Below are positions 1 to 32,805 of a stretch of DNA of 64,000 bases, one piece after another (the stretch's first letter is position 1; each line of letters begins with the position of its first letter). Made by a program: the position numbers and the translations under genes. Below the pieces are notes generated by a model. The model made no database searches, had not been told where the DNA came from, and saw nothing but the letters and a program-made list of their open reading frames with translations. Source of the stretch: Apostichopus japonicus (taxonomy: Eukaryota; Echinodermata; Holothuroidea; Aspidochirotida; Stichopodidae); assembly GCF_037975245.1 (NCBI RefSeq), contig NC_092568.1:18495001-18559000 (forward strand), written 5' to 3'.

Positions 1-583
1 CCGTCTATCTATAAGTGTGATTTTTAAGTAGAATGTTCCTTATATAGAAATTCTCCATTAACTAACATAGCATATCGTCAAGGTTATTAGTCTCTAAGTC
101 CTTGTAAAAGTGTTCACCACGCTACACTTCAATAGATGGCTAAAACTATTTATGGCACCTTAAGTTTACCGTATCGTGGCCATGCACACAGACTTCTTTA
201 TACGTTGGTAATAATAAGTAATATAAATCCATTTTACTCATCGGTAAACAAATTCCTATCCTAGGTTTTTAAGCTATAAAGTGGTCTAAAAATTGCTTCA
301 ATTGACTCAATTTCCGCACCACATGTTCATCCAAGCATGTTCTTAAACATTCAAGTGGCAAAAAGAAAACAAAAAACATGGAAAAATCCTATTGTTAACA
401 TATCTGAAACAATGTTCCCCTGTCGCTTCCAGACGGGAGAATTAACTAAAGGACGGATTAATATATCGACTCTAACTATGCATATGTCGCGTGCCAACTA
501 AAATATATCGACCCCATTTGAAGCATAACACTGATGTAACTATTTTCAACATTGTTTCTCGTTTGGTTTTGCTTTCGACACAG

Positions 584-2789
584 GTGACTATACCGGCCCT
601 GAATGATAGCAAACTAATCGGCATCTGTGTTTACAACACGACATTACTCTGCATCATTGGTTTTAGTATGTCCCTGGCGTTTCCAGAGCAACCCTCTTTC
701 CAATTTATTCTATTATCAGCTATCCAAACCTTCTGTGCAACATTCGTACTCCTCGTCATCTTTGTCCCAAAGGTAAACTTGTTATGATTTTTTCAGCACT
801 GTTTTTCATTGGAAATGTAGGTGTAGGAAGGTGGGGGGTGGTTGGGATTTTAAAGTTCATGTATAATTTAAGTATAGGAGATGAACCCTTATTGACGGGC
901 CAGAGGGGGGGGGGAGGCGAGAAAGGTATGACCCTGGGGTCGCTGAAGCCGACTGCCATGTTGGGGAGTGTGGGATCCTCCCCTAGATAGAAAACGAAAG
1001 ACGTCAAATTGTGCATTCTGAAGCAACACTCATAGCAGTGGCATAATTCTTCCACGTCTGAACGCAAAACATTCCTCCTACTGAACCCCTCCCCGACTGG
1101 GAATGGGAGATTGATGTTACTTGCGCATGCTTAGAATGTCATTTTCATGCAAGTAACTCGTGCGTTTCTGGAATATCAATAGAGAACAAATAAGAAAATA
1201 ATTCCCTTTTTTCGTTTCAGATAGTATTCGTGTACAAATATCCGAAAGCGGATAGACGGATATCAACGAGTAATTCCCCGGTATGTATATATGACTCTGC
1301 GCTTCACTGTCTTCTGTTAATCATTGGGCAGTTTCCTTCAAATTGGTTGCTAGTTTGTAACGAGAGTAAGACACTCAGGGGCGTAACCATGCAGGAAGGG
1401 TTCCCACGGGCCAAGTTCCTCTCTTTCCGAATTCTTAAAGTAAGCTGCAAACAAACTTTTGCTCAAGACAATGCACACTACAAACTAAATAAATCTAGCA
1501 TGCTTCAATCGCTGGTAATTTTCATCCCTTTTCCGATAGTGATCCTACGATTAACCGCTATTTCTTTTGTAACCTAATTTAGATTCCCGGGTGATTTCTC
1601 CCGGAGCTCCTTTGCCAAGAAACCCTCAGTCTCTTAGATTCATATTTAACGTCCCATAAGTATGAATTGTCAATTGTCAACAACTCTGTAACTAGACGAC
1701 ATTGGAGTGACTCGAACTCGGGACCTTATGATTGAAAGGCACCGCGGCGTTAACTACTGAGCCAACACTCCTTAATAATACTGCAGTTGATAAAAACTAA
1801 CAAAACTGTCCATTTTTAACCAAACATAGACCCCCCTATTAAAGTGTACTTTATTTGAAGAAAAAAAGTCGCCCTGTCATTTGCCCCACCCCCGGGGCCC
1901 CCCGCACGTTGGATCCTATCCACATCACTGGGTATACTCATATGATAAATGAAAAAATGACAAAGTTTTAGGCTTTCTGATTATTCATCGTACATGACAA
2001 TTGACCATGTGGAATCTAATGAAGTGGATTCTTTTAGTATAAAAACAAAACAAAAGTTTAACAAATATAGGGGAGCTGATGGGAAGCAGACATCTACGTC
2101 GACATTTATTTTTTATCTGGCAGGTCTGTTTCTGTAGTTGCTTTTGATACCTTTAAATTTCGAATGTATCGAACTATCTTATCTAGTTTGCATGATATCG
2201 AAGCATGTCAGTCTAATCAGCGAAATATTCATTTTGTATGATCATATTAGATTAACTGTGTTATCTGTTATCTATTGACTGTTCAGTGTTTATTGTTATT
2301 CTTTTCATCCAATGTCATGCTTAAAGTAAACATTCCCCAACCCCACTGTATTGACAACAATAGAAGCCAGTGTTGAAAGTGTTTAATATTAACATCTGAA
2401 TCAAAGTCTTCAACATATCTTCCATGCCATGCGCGTCTTTTTTTGGACGGTTACCGGCGCATTATAAATGTCCAATATTATAATTATTATTATTTTTTAT
2501 TATTAATATTACTAGCTCATCGTAACTATAAAATCTCCAATTTGACGAAAGTGAAAAAGCATTTTCCTGTCTTTCTATCCAGAACCTTGCCTCTCAGACA
2601 CCTCACGTGAGCAGTATTGATCAAGCTGGAAACGAAGGCAATGATCAAAGGAAAAATTTGATGGAGTATTTTATAAAACGTCTGAAGGTGTTGACGGGAT
2701 ACAAAAACAGGGCCGAAGACTGTGATTGCAATGGAAACAACTCGAAATCACCTGCACCGCAGATCACTGCAATTAACGATGTTGTTTAG
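584..2789 (+). CDS. GABA-B-type metabotropic receptor, 3' end (partial, three exons)
   Basis: Exons 584-772, 1221-1280 and 2583-2789 join in phase 0 with CAG acceptors and GT donors (AAAG|GTAAAC, CCCG|GTATGT), ending at TAG 2787-2789. The first exon encodes the end of the class C GPCR heptahelical domain: ALNDSKLIGICVYN followed by two hydrophobic stretches and FVPK, the pattern of the TM6-TM7 region of GABA-B receptors. The second encodes the membrane-proximal tail. The third is a short polar cytoplasmic tail of 68 residues with a Cys/Asn/Lys-rich stretch. The receptor would sit in the plasma membrane and signal through G proteins after binding GABA or a related ligand. The ligand-binding Venus-flytrap domain and earlier helices lie beyond the left edge. 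No further upstream exon was found in bases 1-583. GABA-B R1 versus R2 versus an orphan paralogue cannot be decided from this piece. Confidence 0.8.
1605..1775 (-). repeat. tRNA-derived SINE
   Basis: Read on the minus strand, the sequence has an A-box-like TGGCTCAGTAGTTAACGCC and a B-box-like CCCGAGTTCGAGTCAC, the internal RNA polymerase III promoter of tRNA-derived SINEs. The body that follows is shared with 36.2-36.35 kb in this window (in the opposite orientation), which shows it is a dispersed family. It lies in the intron before the last GABA-B-like exon. Confidence 0.65.
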
Positions 2790-3087
2790 ACTGTTGAATA
2801 TTCATCACTGCCATCATGACGTCCAAGGGATGAATGAATAATCACTGCTATCTCTTTCAATTGACATTTAGTATAAACTGAGACGAGAAGAGAACAATTT
2901 TTAAATTTGTATAGATATTGTTGTGAATAGGATAACTGAAATTATTTTTCAAGCATATAATAATATTAAACTTCATACAACATTCGTGGTGAGGGGGGGG
3001 GGGACACCCACCCCTAATAGGGATGGGACTAAGCATGCTATGCCGTACCAGGGTTCCTGTTTGCTTTGGTTTTTTTTTTGTATATTG

Positions 3088-3345
3088 ATGGGTGCAAAAT
3101 GTTATACATATAGACAAGTATTCTTTGATTCTGTTGCTATTCTTACTATTATACATAGAGACAAGTATTATTTAATTATTTTACTATCTTAATATTATAC
3201 ATATAGACAAGTATTATGTAATTATGTTGCTATTCTTAATATTGCACATATATACAAGTTTTATTTAATTATGTTGCTATTCTTAATATTGTACGTATAT
3301 ACAAGTTTTATTTAATTATGTTGCTATTCTTAATAATGTACATAT
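3088..3345. repeat. 47-bp tandem repeat, about five copies
   Basis: The motif GTTGCTATTCTTAAT (or a close variant) recurs at 3132, 3179, 3226, 3273 and 3320, a constant spacing of 47 bp. It is embedded in AT-rich units containing ATACAAGT and TTTAATTAT. The array lies about 300 bp downstream of the GABA-B-like stop codon, so it could be in the 3' UTR or just beyond it. Confidence 0.85.
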
Positions 3346-4202
3346 CTACATGGTTAAGTTCTTGTGTAGTATATGTTCCCTTTCTGAGATATATCTGTTC
3401 CCTTCCTGTGATAAACATTTGATGATGATCACACAGTCACAGTCTCGATGCAATGGTACGGAAGGGGGTGGGGGGGGCTACATGGGAGGTTGGGGGCTGG
3501 GAATGGATCAGTATAGTTCGGTAGTTTAGTAGTGTGGTCGTTTGGCAGTTTGGTAGTTTGGTTTTCGTGCTCACCTCTCTTGCATGTCGTTTTCTTACAA
3601 ATTACCTGCATGATGTACGTTAGCATGAAGTAATAAGCTTTTTTGGGGGGATAATCCCCGGGTTGGTTTAATCTTCACAGCCAATTAGTAAATAATATGA
3701 ATATATTCCATTGTTTATAAGATAGCGAGGTAACAAATGACTATGACACTTGATTTCAAAGTTTTTCTGATTAAGTGAAATGTTAATTTGTTTAGTTTCT
3801 TGGTCTTAATGTATGATCATAGCCAGGAATTCTGTGTTTTACGGGGACCACCAATATAAGGAGGGCGCATTACTCGTGTCCTGCAGTATGTGAAGTTTCT
3901 GTAACAAACATAATGCTCGCAGATATTGGGCACCGGGGTGGGTGGGGGGGGGAGGGTAAGTTATAACAGTAAAAAAATGCAGCTTAATGTGCAAATGAAA
4001 TGTTTACAAATTATTTATACAGATATGTATCTATATATATAAATGCTTATAAACTTGAATAAATGACTTCTATCTATAAAATATGGAACCATTTTCGACT
4101 GATTACTTGTTATACTGGTAATTGCAATTGATTCATATATGTCTAATGTGTGTTTACAGTTTCGCGTAACATAACCCGTAACACAATTAATTCACCTATA
4201 AC

Positions 4203-4495
4203 CAGGGGCGCAATCAATCTTCTTTTACTGGGTTTGAGGGGGGGGGGGGGGGTCATATGTCATGTCGTGCAGGTGAAGGGTCTTAGGTGTCCCCTCCCAA
4301 TTTTTTATATTGTGTGAATGTGGAGGGCACTCAGATGCAAAATGATGCTATGTCTTGCAATTTTTGAAACAATGTTGAATTTTTGACTGTTTTGGTTGTG
4401 CCGCACATACATTTTATGTGTTGATGTACTGTAAACTAAATTGTTTGTAATATTCTGTCTAGTTGTGGGGTAAGGGGGGGGGGGTTGCACCCATG
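4203..4495. mobile_element. hAT-like miniature element (MITE)
   Basis: The ends are imperfect inverted repeats: CAGGGGCGCAATC on the left and the complement of CATGGGTGCAACC on the right. They are flanked by near-identical 8-bp direct repeats, cctataac and cctatgac. CAGGG termini with an 8-bp target duplication are typical of the hAT superfamily. Poly-G tracts sit just inside both ends. No transposase is encoded, so it would be non-autonomous. Confidence 0.6.
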
Positions 4496-5684
4496 CCTAT
4501 GACAAATACTTAGACAAGTAGTGTTTATCAAGTAAGCATAAAAACAAATGTTTCATTTCTCTTAAAATACAACTAACTAACATTAGTTTTCGTGCTAAAA
4601 TTTCGATGGTTTAGTGACAAGGACCTAACCTTCTTTGTTGAAACTATTAACCGTGACGGCAAAGACGCCACGTCGGTGAAGATGTGCCCCCACCCACACC
4701 CGCCTCCATACTGCAAGGACTCCCATTCAAACACTCCGAAACATTTACCTTACAGATTTGGTGGATGTAGTTAGGGCAAAAAGATGGATTTTTGAAGCAG
4801 TATTAGTAGCGTAAATTATATATTATATTTACATATAGTGAACTTTTCGTGTTTGCGAAATGACAAGTTAGATGTTATGTCATGTTCGCTAATAAATCCT
4901 TCTTGTGGAACTAAAACAAAAAAGTGTTTAGCGTGATCAGTTGCAATTCCAGTTCGGGAATATATATATATATTTTTTTTATAGTTTTCGCTTTAATTTT
5001 AGATTTTAATTTAGTTGAGATATTCACAATAAAAGGAAAAAACGGCTTTAATTTACGGTATTTATATAGTAAAGAGCACTAACAAAGATATTCAGTGGGC
5101 TATAAATAAAGTGTACCCGGTGCTAGATCACGCGCTATGGAAATTTCCACAGATTTAGGAATTTTACAATCATGAATTAAGCGCATGTATACGCTATAAA
5201 GGGAACTGCATGCTGTGAAGTTTTTCATAAAAGATTCGCAAATATCAAATTGTTTAAACAAGTATTATGAACTGATTATGGTTTGTAACTTGAACTGTCA
5301 TTGACGTTATGAATTTGTTTCTCTATGGAGTATATTCCAATTAATGGAGTATAAACCAACGCACGGCAATATTGTTTGCTTTATTGCCTTAGTTTCGTTT
5401 TCAAGGAAAGATTTTGTTTCTCTATGTATAAATACCAGCCATTGAAAGCATACTTTGGGTTTTGCAAACTATCAGATATTTAGGAGAGACTACAACAACA
5501 ACAAAAATGAAAGAAAGAAAGAAAAAAAAGAAAACATCACTTAACGTATATTAGTACTTTAAGATGATCATACGGTCACAGTATTGAAAGTACATCGAGT
5601 TGTTTGGTTTTGGTACCCAGCCTTTGCAGACTGGGCTAATTTTCTTTTAGGAAATATCATTCAAGTTCGAAAAAAGGCAAAAGA

Positions 5685-5986
<302 letters not shown>

Positions 5987-6577
5987 TCAAATATATATAT
6001 AATATATATAAGCATAATATATTTGAATGAGGATCTTTGCTAGTGCCCTGTCATAACCTATCAATGTATAACGTATTTTGCTATCTGAATTACCAGACAG
6101 TGTTCGCTTATGGATGTTCAACTCGAAGTGAGTCAAATTTACGGACACTATACTGACTCTCGTCCTAAGCATGGAGTGACTTTGTGTGTGTATATATATA
6201 TAGTACCTTCATGGGCCAAACACTAGTACGAAATGGGGACTCATTTTACATTGGAAACAAAGTAAAGTATCTTAAAAAGGGGTCCGGTTTCTTTTTTGGC
6301 TATTTAAAGAGCAAAACCAAATAATCAAATCTCGTTGCTGTCCCCTTCTTATGCACAATGATCACACACATTAGTCACGCCTTTTTCCAGTCATTTTTTG
6401 TGTGCAATGATGCAAAACTGCCTACTATATGACCTTAGACAAATTTCTATGAAAGGTTATGCACTCTATTGTAATTGGAAACCCTGTTTTATACACTATT
6501 TTAAGACTGTGATGTCAGTTTGTTTATTCCCCTCCCCATTTTTCTCTGATATCAATGGGTGACAAAGGTTGCAATGG

Positions 6578-6808
6578 TTACACGTTTATTGTAACACGTT
6601 GAGGATTTGAGGGTGCATAACCACGAACAATAGCTGCAATGCTACACATACATGCTCCGTAACCATCCCACTTGTAGTGTCCAAATTCGAAATATACTTT
6701 GCCTTCTTCATTGCATTTATGAACCAATCGGTAGACTGTCATACTTGAGTTACAATATATGCTAACACAGCTATAAACTTGGTTCAAAGGTCCATGAGTC
6801 CATATCAT
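6578..6808 (-). CDS. Unrecognised small ORF, possible terminal exon
   Basis: An open frame of 76 codons from ATG to stop with a varied, protein-like composition: four Cys, several aromatic residues, and a central FGHYKWDGYGACMC stretch. I recognise no family. There is no visible splice partner on either side and no duplicate in this window to test conservation, so it may be chance. It could be a short secreted peptide gene or the last exon of an unseen gene. Confidence 0.22.
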   Translation of the reverse strand: MIWTHGPLNQVYSCVSIYCNSSMTVYRLVHKCNEEGKVYFEFGHYKWDGYGACMCSIAAIVRGYAPSNPQRVTINV

Positions 6809-8219
6809 GCAATACTAACACAGAGAACCTCGTTTTACACATTATACGGGTGGGGGAGTGGAGGGGGGGGGGATAGGCACGTTCCACCAGCTTTGTAAAC
6901 TACCATACTCAAGAGAACCTCTTTTTCATAAATCGGAAGTACCCCTTTTTGGTGATAAAATTTCTGCAAACGAAAAGCGACCTTTTGTTGAAAACACAGA
7001 AACGAAAGCAACAACTGTAATAATAAAAATGCCTTGTTGTTCAAAATTATTCAGATACTAAAATTCTTGGTACGGATTTGGTTGTCGGCAACTCACATGT
7101 CCCACTACCCCGACATTTTTACCCTCCTAGGTATTTTACACTCTTCCTAATCGGAATTGCAAAACTGAGAAATTAGCCGGGCCATTCGACTATGTTTAAC
7201 TGATTTGCAGCATGCCGGGTGCTATATTATGATGACAACTCAGTCATAGTTGACATTGCTGTTCCGTTATTTTCTTAGGTTTCCGTTTTGTCAAGGTGCG
7301 GGAAAGTTAGTGCTAAGGTGAGGAAAAAGCCGGGAGTAGTCATGGCAGGAAGTGAACGCTTGCGATAATGGCTTAACTTTTAGTGCATAACAAGAAATAA
7401 GAAAGATGCAACCACACATTGTGAATTTAAACGTCTTTTCTCGCTCATTTCCTTTTTAAAAATATGTGCCCACATCTTTAATATCAGAACATTTGTAAAA
7501 CAAAACACGTGAAGCCATGCAGTACACACGCGTATGTTTTTCACCAAAGTACATTACAGGGCGTTTGAATATATACCGTAATAATGAAGCGAACTATAAT
7601 GCGTTTTTTGAGGGCAATTTCGGTTCAACTTTCCTAATCGCTTTGCCATATTTTCTAACATGGTGGTGAAAACCTAAAGTTTATTATTATTTTTTTCGTA
7701 GTACAGATAAGGCACAGTAACAGTAGGATCAAACAGCAGTATATGCATCATATTTTGTAAGAAACGGTGCCACGTTATTGGGGCTTATTCCCTGTGGCGA
7801 CTTTAAGAATGAAAGGTTTGAGGTCAAAGGTCGATTGAACTGAAAGTTGCTTTTATTACGAATTCAAGGACACATTTTCTATACATTTGCAACTCTCATA
7901 AGTGAAATTTTTTTCAAAATACATAGTTACAATGACGACTGAGGTAAAAAGTCAAGTCGGTTAAAGGACAAATACTATTTTGTACAGGTTGGACTTGATG
8001 GATGACAGAATTATAAAACATGTGTTTTGCTTGGATACTCCGTAAGTAATTATTCATTAAAGGTGTCTGCGATGAAAAAATGCAACTCCGTGGATTGTCC
8101 TTTTGTTTTTAAGTTTGCAGCAAAATGACTCTATATGTAGTCTCATTTCAATTAATTTCTCAACACAGGGACATAATTATTAAATAATAAAGGGCACTTT
8201 GTTCTTATACAAAAATGTG
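6809..8219. other. Intergenic spacer, no gene seen
   Basis: About 1.4 kb of ordinary AT-rich sequence lies between the unrecognised ORF and the left boundary of the duplicated block. It has a short poly-G run near 6860. I see no exon, RNA gene or repeat array that I can support. Confidence 0.5.
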
Positions 8220-8225
8220 TGTTCC

Positions 8226-8252
8226 TGTGTGTGTGTGTGTGTGTGTGTGCGT
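8226..8252. repeat. (GT)n microsatellite at the copy A left boundary
   Basis: A pure GT run followed by GCGTGGGGGTAGGGGCC. The complementary CA tract near 49960-49985 is where the inverted arm of copy B joins the direct arm, so this tract marks a rearrangement breakpoint. Confidence 0.9.
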
Positions 8253-8355
8253 GGGGGTAGGGGCCCACACACCCGGCCCCCGCTCTGGCTCCCGTACTAG
8301 GCAGGACCTACTCTCAACCCTTGTACGGCCGGTTCTTTTCACTATAACCATCTGG

Positions 8356-8565
8356 TTATAGCGGCGTTACATTCATTGAAGTAACACTAGTCCTTTCGAA
8401 AGGGAATAGACAATACACATGATGTTCCTTGATTTCGTTAAAGTTCAGAAGAGCGATCTTCATTTGCACTGTTGAGACGTTTGGTTTGAGAAAATGTATA
8501 TTCATTCCTTCAGTTTCGCCCCAAATGTGGAGCTTTATCAAAGGATCCGGTCCATACAGACTCAA
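8356..8565 (-). other. Conserved unrecognised ORF (copy A)
   Basis: An open frame of about 69 codons in which the leftmost codon is not ATG; the first in-frame ATG lies about 20 codons in. The frame is also open at 49648-49857, with one amino-acid difference (Ser to Cys). The family is unknown. The surrounding DNA is equally well conserved between the copies, so protein-level selection is not shown. It may be an exon of an unseen gene or chance. Confidence 0.2.
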
Positions 8566-8814
8566 GAAAGAATGTATTAATCTCTAAATAACGTCCTACG
8601 ATAGCAAATGTTTAAGTCAGAGGCAAATAATTTGTGATAAAAAATGAACTACATCTTTACTTAAGCCCTACAGCTACTTCAAAGATGGTAATATTAAACT
8701 CTTAAACAGGGTCCACACCTGGGCAATAATATCTCATTTACTTCATGTTGACGTTGTATTATAATTTAACAAAATTATATATTCTACACTGTTACATTGC
8801 AACTAACAGAACTT

Positions 8815-9640
8815 TCTCTAGAAGCTGAACATCAAAAGGAGTTTATATGCATCGTAGGATAGCCTTATGTAATTAAAGTTCTATTCGGGAGTTTACACTC
8901 TACAGAACTTAAGTACTCATAATGGATGAGTTTAGCACTTTCATAATATTGCTTGTATCGGCTTTTCACCTCTGATGAATCGCCATCTCTGTCTTCTCTA
9001 TATCCTTCTTTTCATTGCTTTTCCTGTCTGACAAATTATATATGTTACAATGTAGCTCTCTTTTTTATTTTCTGCAAGATATCAGTTGGAATGTACATAC
9101 CCTTAGGCAGCTAAGTAAAGTAGAACTTTCAAGTCATGCAGAACAGATTCAGAAGTGAGTGTTTAATGTTTCCTTATACATGCTTAAAGCAGGGTGCTGT
9201 TACAGATGAGCATCAGTGCAACAACATATATGGACTGTTAGTGCAAATGCCCCTATTAAATAGAAACACTGCTCGTCCTGTCTGGTGACAAAATTCAATA
9301 TGTTACAATGTAGCTCCTTTCTTCCTTTTCTTCAAGATATCAGTTGGAAAGAAAAGTAACGTTGAACTTCTTTCTTTAAAGGGTGTTTTTACAGATGAGC
9401 ATCAGTGCAACAACAATTCATGGTGTAGATGGAGACATAACAAAGCATCTTACTTTGCATCCCATAGGAACCTGGGTTTCCTCCATTCACAGGAAGCTGC
9501 AGGAGGTGGGGGTTGGGGGCTCCCCATGCTGAACTGATACTTGCTTAGAGCAACCGAGAAAGTGTGGTTGCAATCAGCCAGCTATTACGGTGTGGCAGAA
9601 AAGTAGTCATAGTTTCATGATTTTCCTCTTGCAATTAAGC
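8815..9640 (+). repeat. ~0.8-kb inverted repeat family, copy 1
   Basis: This sequence (including GATATCAGTTGGAA, TTGCAATCAGC and AGGAAGCTGCAGG) recurs inverted at 17900-18640. The same pair is present in copy B at 38850-39610 and 47230-49430. It contains a local internal duplication (9.02-9.10 kb resembles 9.29-9.36 kb). The two copies bracket the 3'-exon half of the gene. Confidence 0.85.
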
Positions 9641-10094
9641 CATGCAGGGTTATAAAAAAAAACGACCCCCACAAAGACCAACTTTGAAATCCCGCACATC
9701 ATATTTTACAATTACAGAATAACCAAACCCATGGCATGATTACGACGGGTTTTAAAGGCTTTCATATCATCGCTTCTTCCTCACAACCCCCTCCCCTCCC
9801 CCCGTCCTGCATCCCTCTCGAGAAATATTGGGTCCATCTACTAATTAAGAATGGAATCGTTGCTTAAATTCAATAATCAATAGTTTATAGAAATTCAGTA
9901 TTGCTGAAAGTTAGCATTTATACCTTGTAGTTGATTCCGACCGTTTTGTTAGCTTTAAAAAGAAAATAATTATTGAAGTTTATTTGATGTTGGAACCTCA
10001 CAATATTTGCTCTATTTTTGATGTAATGGCCAGATATTACCTTTTTGACCTGATTAAACGTACCAAGACATCTATACTTTTTCCATAATTGTCA

Positions 10095-10515
10095 TTTAAG
10101 CCCCCCCCCCCCAACCCCCCGCCCCTGTTTGAGTAAAGTGGCTTAGATGCAAAAGGGTGCTATCTTTGGCGAAGCTTGAACTGATTATATTTTTTATATA
10201 TATTTGGGGAGAGGGGGCTGTGACATGGCACCCCTGGCGGACCGCCCCCCCTGGCTTAGTACGCCACTGTCTAGTTATCGCATGTCATGGTTACATTTTG
10301 GTTATGAAGAGTGATGCGTTCGTGTGATGAGTCAAATGCGCCGCTTGTGTGAATGTCACTTGTGTTGCCGTCTCTTGGACCAATGAGCTGTTAGCTATTA
10401 CTTCCCCATTCCACTCTTTGGGCAGATTTACATCCATCATCGGTCCATGTGATCAAGTACGTAACATTGGTAGCTGTTAGGGTAATTCTAAAATTTGAAA
10501 TAGCAACACTATTAA
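10095..10515. mobile_element. Copy-A-specific insertion with a hAT-like end
   Basis: The corresponding point in copy B (near 46720-46760) runs straight through, whereas copy A has about 415 extra bases. These include a poly-C tract and a segment ending CCTGGCTTAGTACGCCACTG, whose complement starts CAGTGGCG like other hAT-type ends in this window. No matching left terminus or target duplication was identified. The rest of 9.64-12.9 kb holds no supportable gene. Confidence 0.4.
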
Positions 10516-12468
10516 TTGTTGGTTAGTTTTTATGCTGAGAAATTACTACCTTCAACATATTGTAAACGAAAATATCAAATTAAACTATACAGTGTTCTGG
10601 TAAGTTGGTATCAACAAGAAGAAACTACTTTACATACTTGACAATCTTTTAGACAAACAACTTTATTTGGCTACCGTGGTTTAACTTGTTTATGTTTGCG
10701 CACTATAGGTATATATATATATATACCGGTATACACCCATCCATTAACTAATTTTGAAATATTTATCTTAACAATCGACAAAAAACTTAAGCTATGAGTC
10801 ACATCGGGCCTGAGTAAAACGAAAAAAACAAAAACAAAAAGAGGTGAAAAATGGGATACGTTTGGGGTTCCCCACTTAATTTATCCGTACGAAATCTTTC
10901 ACGGTTGGTGAACACAAGGGGGTAGTACAGTGGTTCAATTGCAGTAAGGATTGTTTACTTAAGCATATTTGAACGTTAATCTGACATACACGGCCAAATA
11001 TCAAAAGCAGGACACCTCGATCCTGGTGGACTGAAAATTAGTTAGGATCTTTAAATTGTGATACAAGATTTGAGCATGTCGGATATCATGTTAAAGCTTG
11101 TTTTCACCTAGTGATTGTTTCTACAAGACTAGTTTGTAATCCAAATTAATGTTGACGATTATGTGGAATTTTGCATGAAGGTAGCTGTTATGTACAACTC
11201 CGTGGTACGACATGATATCACATGTCTGGGTAAGATATAGATGATTGGGCGTGAAGAAATGTTTCATGGTCTGTCGGTGTTAATTAAAGAATATATTCAA
11301 TATTCATGTGACTAAATTATAAAGTGCATCGCTGATACAAAACTCAAACCAACCAAGATTAAGGTCAAATAAGTTCAAATAAATGTACTGATGCGTGTAA
11401 TCACCTGTTGCTGCTTTGGCATTACCACAGGCCTGTCGAGGGAGACTTTGGAAAGTCGGGAAGAGGTATAGCCCCATGGGGAGCGGTATATCCCAGGGGA
11501 AGGGGCATAACCCTGGGAGAAGGGCCTAACCCCGAAATAATGTGGTGTATCTCGGAATTTTGGAGGTTCGGAGGAATATGGATTAAGAATAATTTAAATT
11601 TAAGAGTAAATTATATAACTAACTACAGAGACAAGTCAAGACTCAGGTTAAACTAAGCTACTCTGGTTTTTGTATATGATAAAAGTAAACAAGTAAGTAA
11701 GTGATATACATGTAGACATTTTATTTTACTAAAAACATATGAAATGAAGATATTTCAAAATATTAAAATTAAAATATGTGGCTAAGCATGAATTAGTTAA
11801 CAATATATTCTGTAGAAATCAAACAGACAATTGCAAATAGATGAGTTCATATTATGAAAGAACTTTGTTCCAATCTTAAGGAATATCTGATTACATATTT
11901 CAGGCAAAAAGGTAATATAAAACATAAACAAAGCAGAAAAAAATAAGCAGAAAAAAATAAACGTGTTGAGAATAACGATTCTACAATGATAATCAATGGA
12001 GCTTGGAATACAATGGAAAGTGTAAAACAATGATACACAATGGAATATGTAAAGAAGGAAAATATTAGATGAGAATGCTAAATACACCCCCTCTCCAGGA
12101 AAGCACATTAATGGTACATACCAAACAAAACAACCTGATAGATACTCATATTTACGTGGCACTATTAAAATGAGAGGTAACTTTATCAAAGATTCAGTTG
12201 AGAAAGACTGCTGGGCTAACTTTTCTTTCTTTCTTTTCCATTTTTTGGGGGAGGGCGAGGGGCAGAAATTGAGTTTCCTTGTTGTTTTCAGTTTTTATAT
12301 TATTTTGAAGAAAAAAAGTCGGACACATGGCAGCTGTCTATAAAGGAATAACAAAAACGACAGTTAAAAACTATGCTGCATTTAGAGAATGCTGGATATC
12401 GAGAGAAACAGAATGTACAATAAGTGAGTAATTGGTAGTAAAACAGCCAATATTGGGGAAATTACTGA

Positions 12469-12834
<366 letters not shown>

Positions 12835-12909
12835 AATTTGTAATATTCTTCCTTTCATCATGCCTCCCATTAAGAGGGTCTTCTTTCATCTTGGCAACGC
12901 TTGTACAAG

Positions 12910-12915
12910 TTTATT
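12910..12915 (-). terminator. Polyadenylation signal AATAAA of the cpRas gene
   Basis: AATAAA on the minus strand lies about 75 bp past the stop codon of copy A. The same hexamer is conserved at 45074-45079 in copy B, at a similar distance from its stop. Confidence 0.6.
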
Positions 12916-12987
12916 TCAATAAACCATCACCATAATGAAAATGAAAAGAAATCAAGGCCTTGCCATCCATATTGTAAGTTTTTTTTT

Positions 12988-31912
<18,925 letters not shown>

Positions 31913-32584
31913 CTTGACTAAATCTAGTCCCTGAAGTCACAAATTGAGGTAACAGTCTACTTTACTGCAGAAAATAAAGTTGTATACAGTGATAAGAAAT
32001 AATTAAACTTGGAAATGAAACTTAGTATAAAACCTACAGTGGCCTACCTGCAAGTGTTTACAAATAGTTTGACAGAAGGTGATTGAGCAAGAATCCTTTC
32101 TGATATTAAAGTTAAAGTTAAACTGTCGTCTTAGTTACTTATAAGTGATTAAGTCAGAACTTTATTTAAGCTCTCTACTACTATACACTACCATTCCCTA
32201 ACACAAGATACATGAGGAAATATTTGTTCAACTCCTACACCATTTATCATTTTTGACAATTGTACAAACAATATGGTACTGTTTTGTTTCCAATTGAACT
32301 TTCACCTACATCTATGAAGCTGATTTTAAGGGGTTGTGAAACTAGCCAGGTAATGTACATCCAGCTAATTGATTGAAGAACAAAGTACTGTATGTTGAAT
32401 GGTTAATCTCTCATTTCAATTAGGCCATGCACACCAAAAAGCAACCTGCTCAAGGAAGGAGGAGTTATTCTTTAAAAGAGTGAACATTGTAAAATGTTGT
32501 GATGTAATTTAAGTACATCTTCCAAGTACTATCATAAAATTGATGTACAGTAGGCCTTAGTTACAGTTTATCTCTTTATTTTTT

Positions 32585-32588
32585 TATA

Positions 32589-32666
<78 letters not shown>

Positions 32667-32730
32667 ATTATATATTTATATATATATATGTATATATATA
32701 TTTATATATATATATATATATAAAAATATG

Positions 32731-32802
<72 letters not shown>

Positions 32803-32805
32803 CAT
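32585..32805. repeat. (ATT)n and (TA)n microsatellites
   Basis: An ATT trinucleotide run at about 32590-32635 passes into TA runs to about 32805 with TTTATA interruptions. It lies in the 5' intron of copy A; the matching position in copy B (57.66-57.85 kb) has only the TA part. Confidence 0.95.

Noticed and set aside
8356..8565. Calling the conserved 69-codon ORF a gene
   Set aside because: The flanking non-coding DNA is just as conserved between copies, the first codon is not ATG and no family is recognised.
11408..11656. 82-codon ORF with Gly/Pro-rich sequence
   Set aside because: It comes from local GGGAGAAGGG-type repeats and is not kept open in the same frame in copy B.
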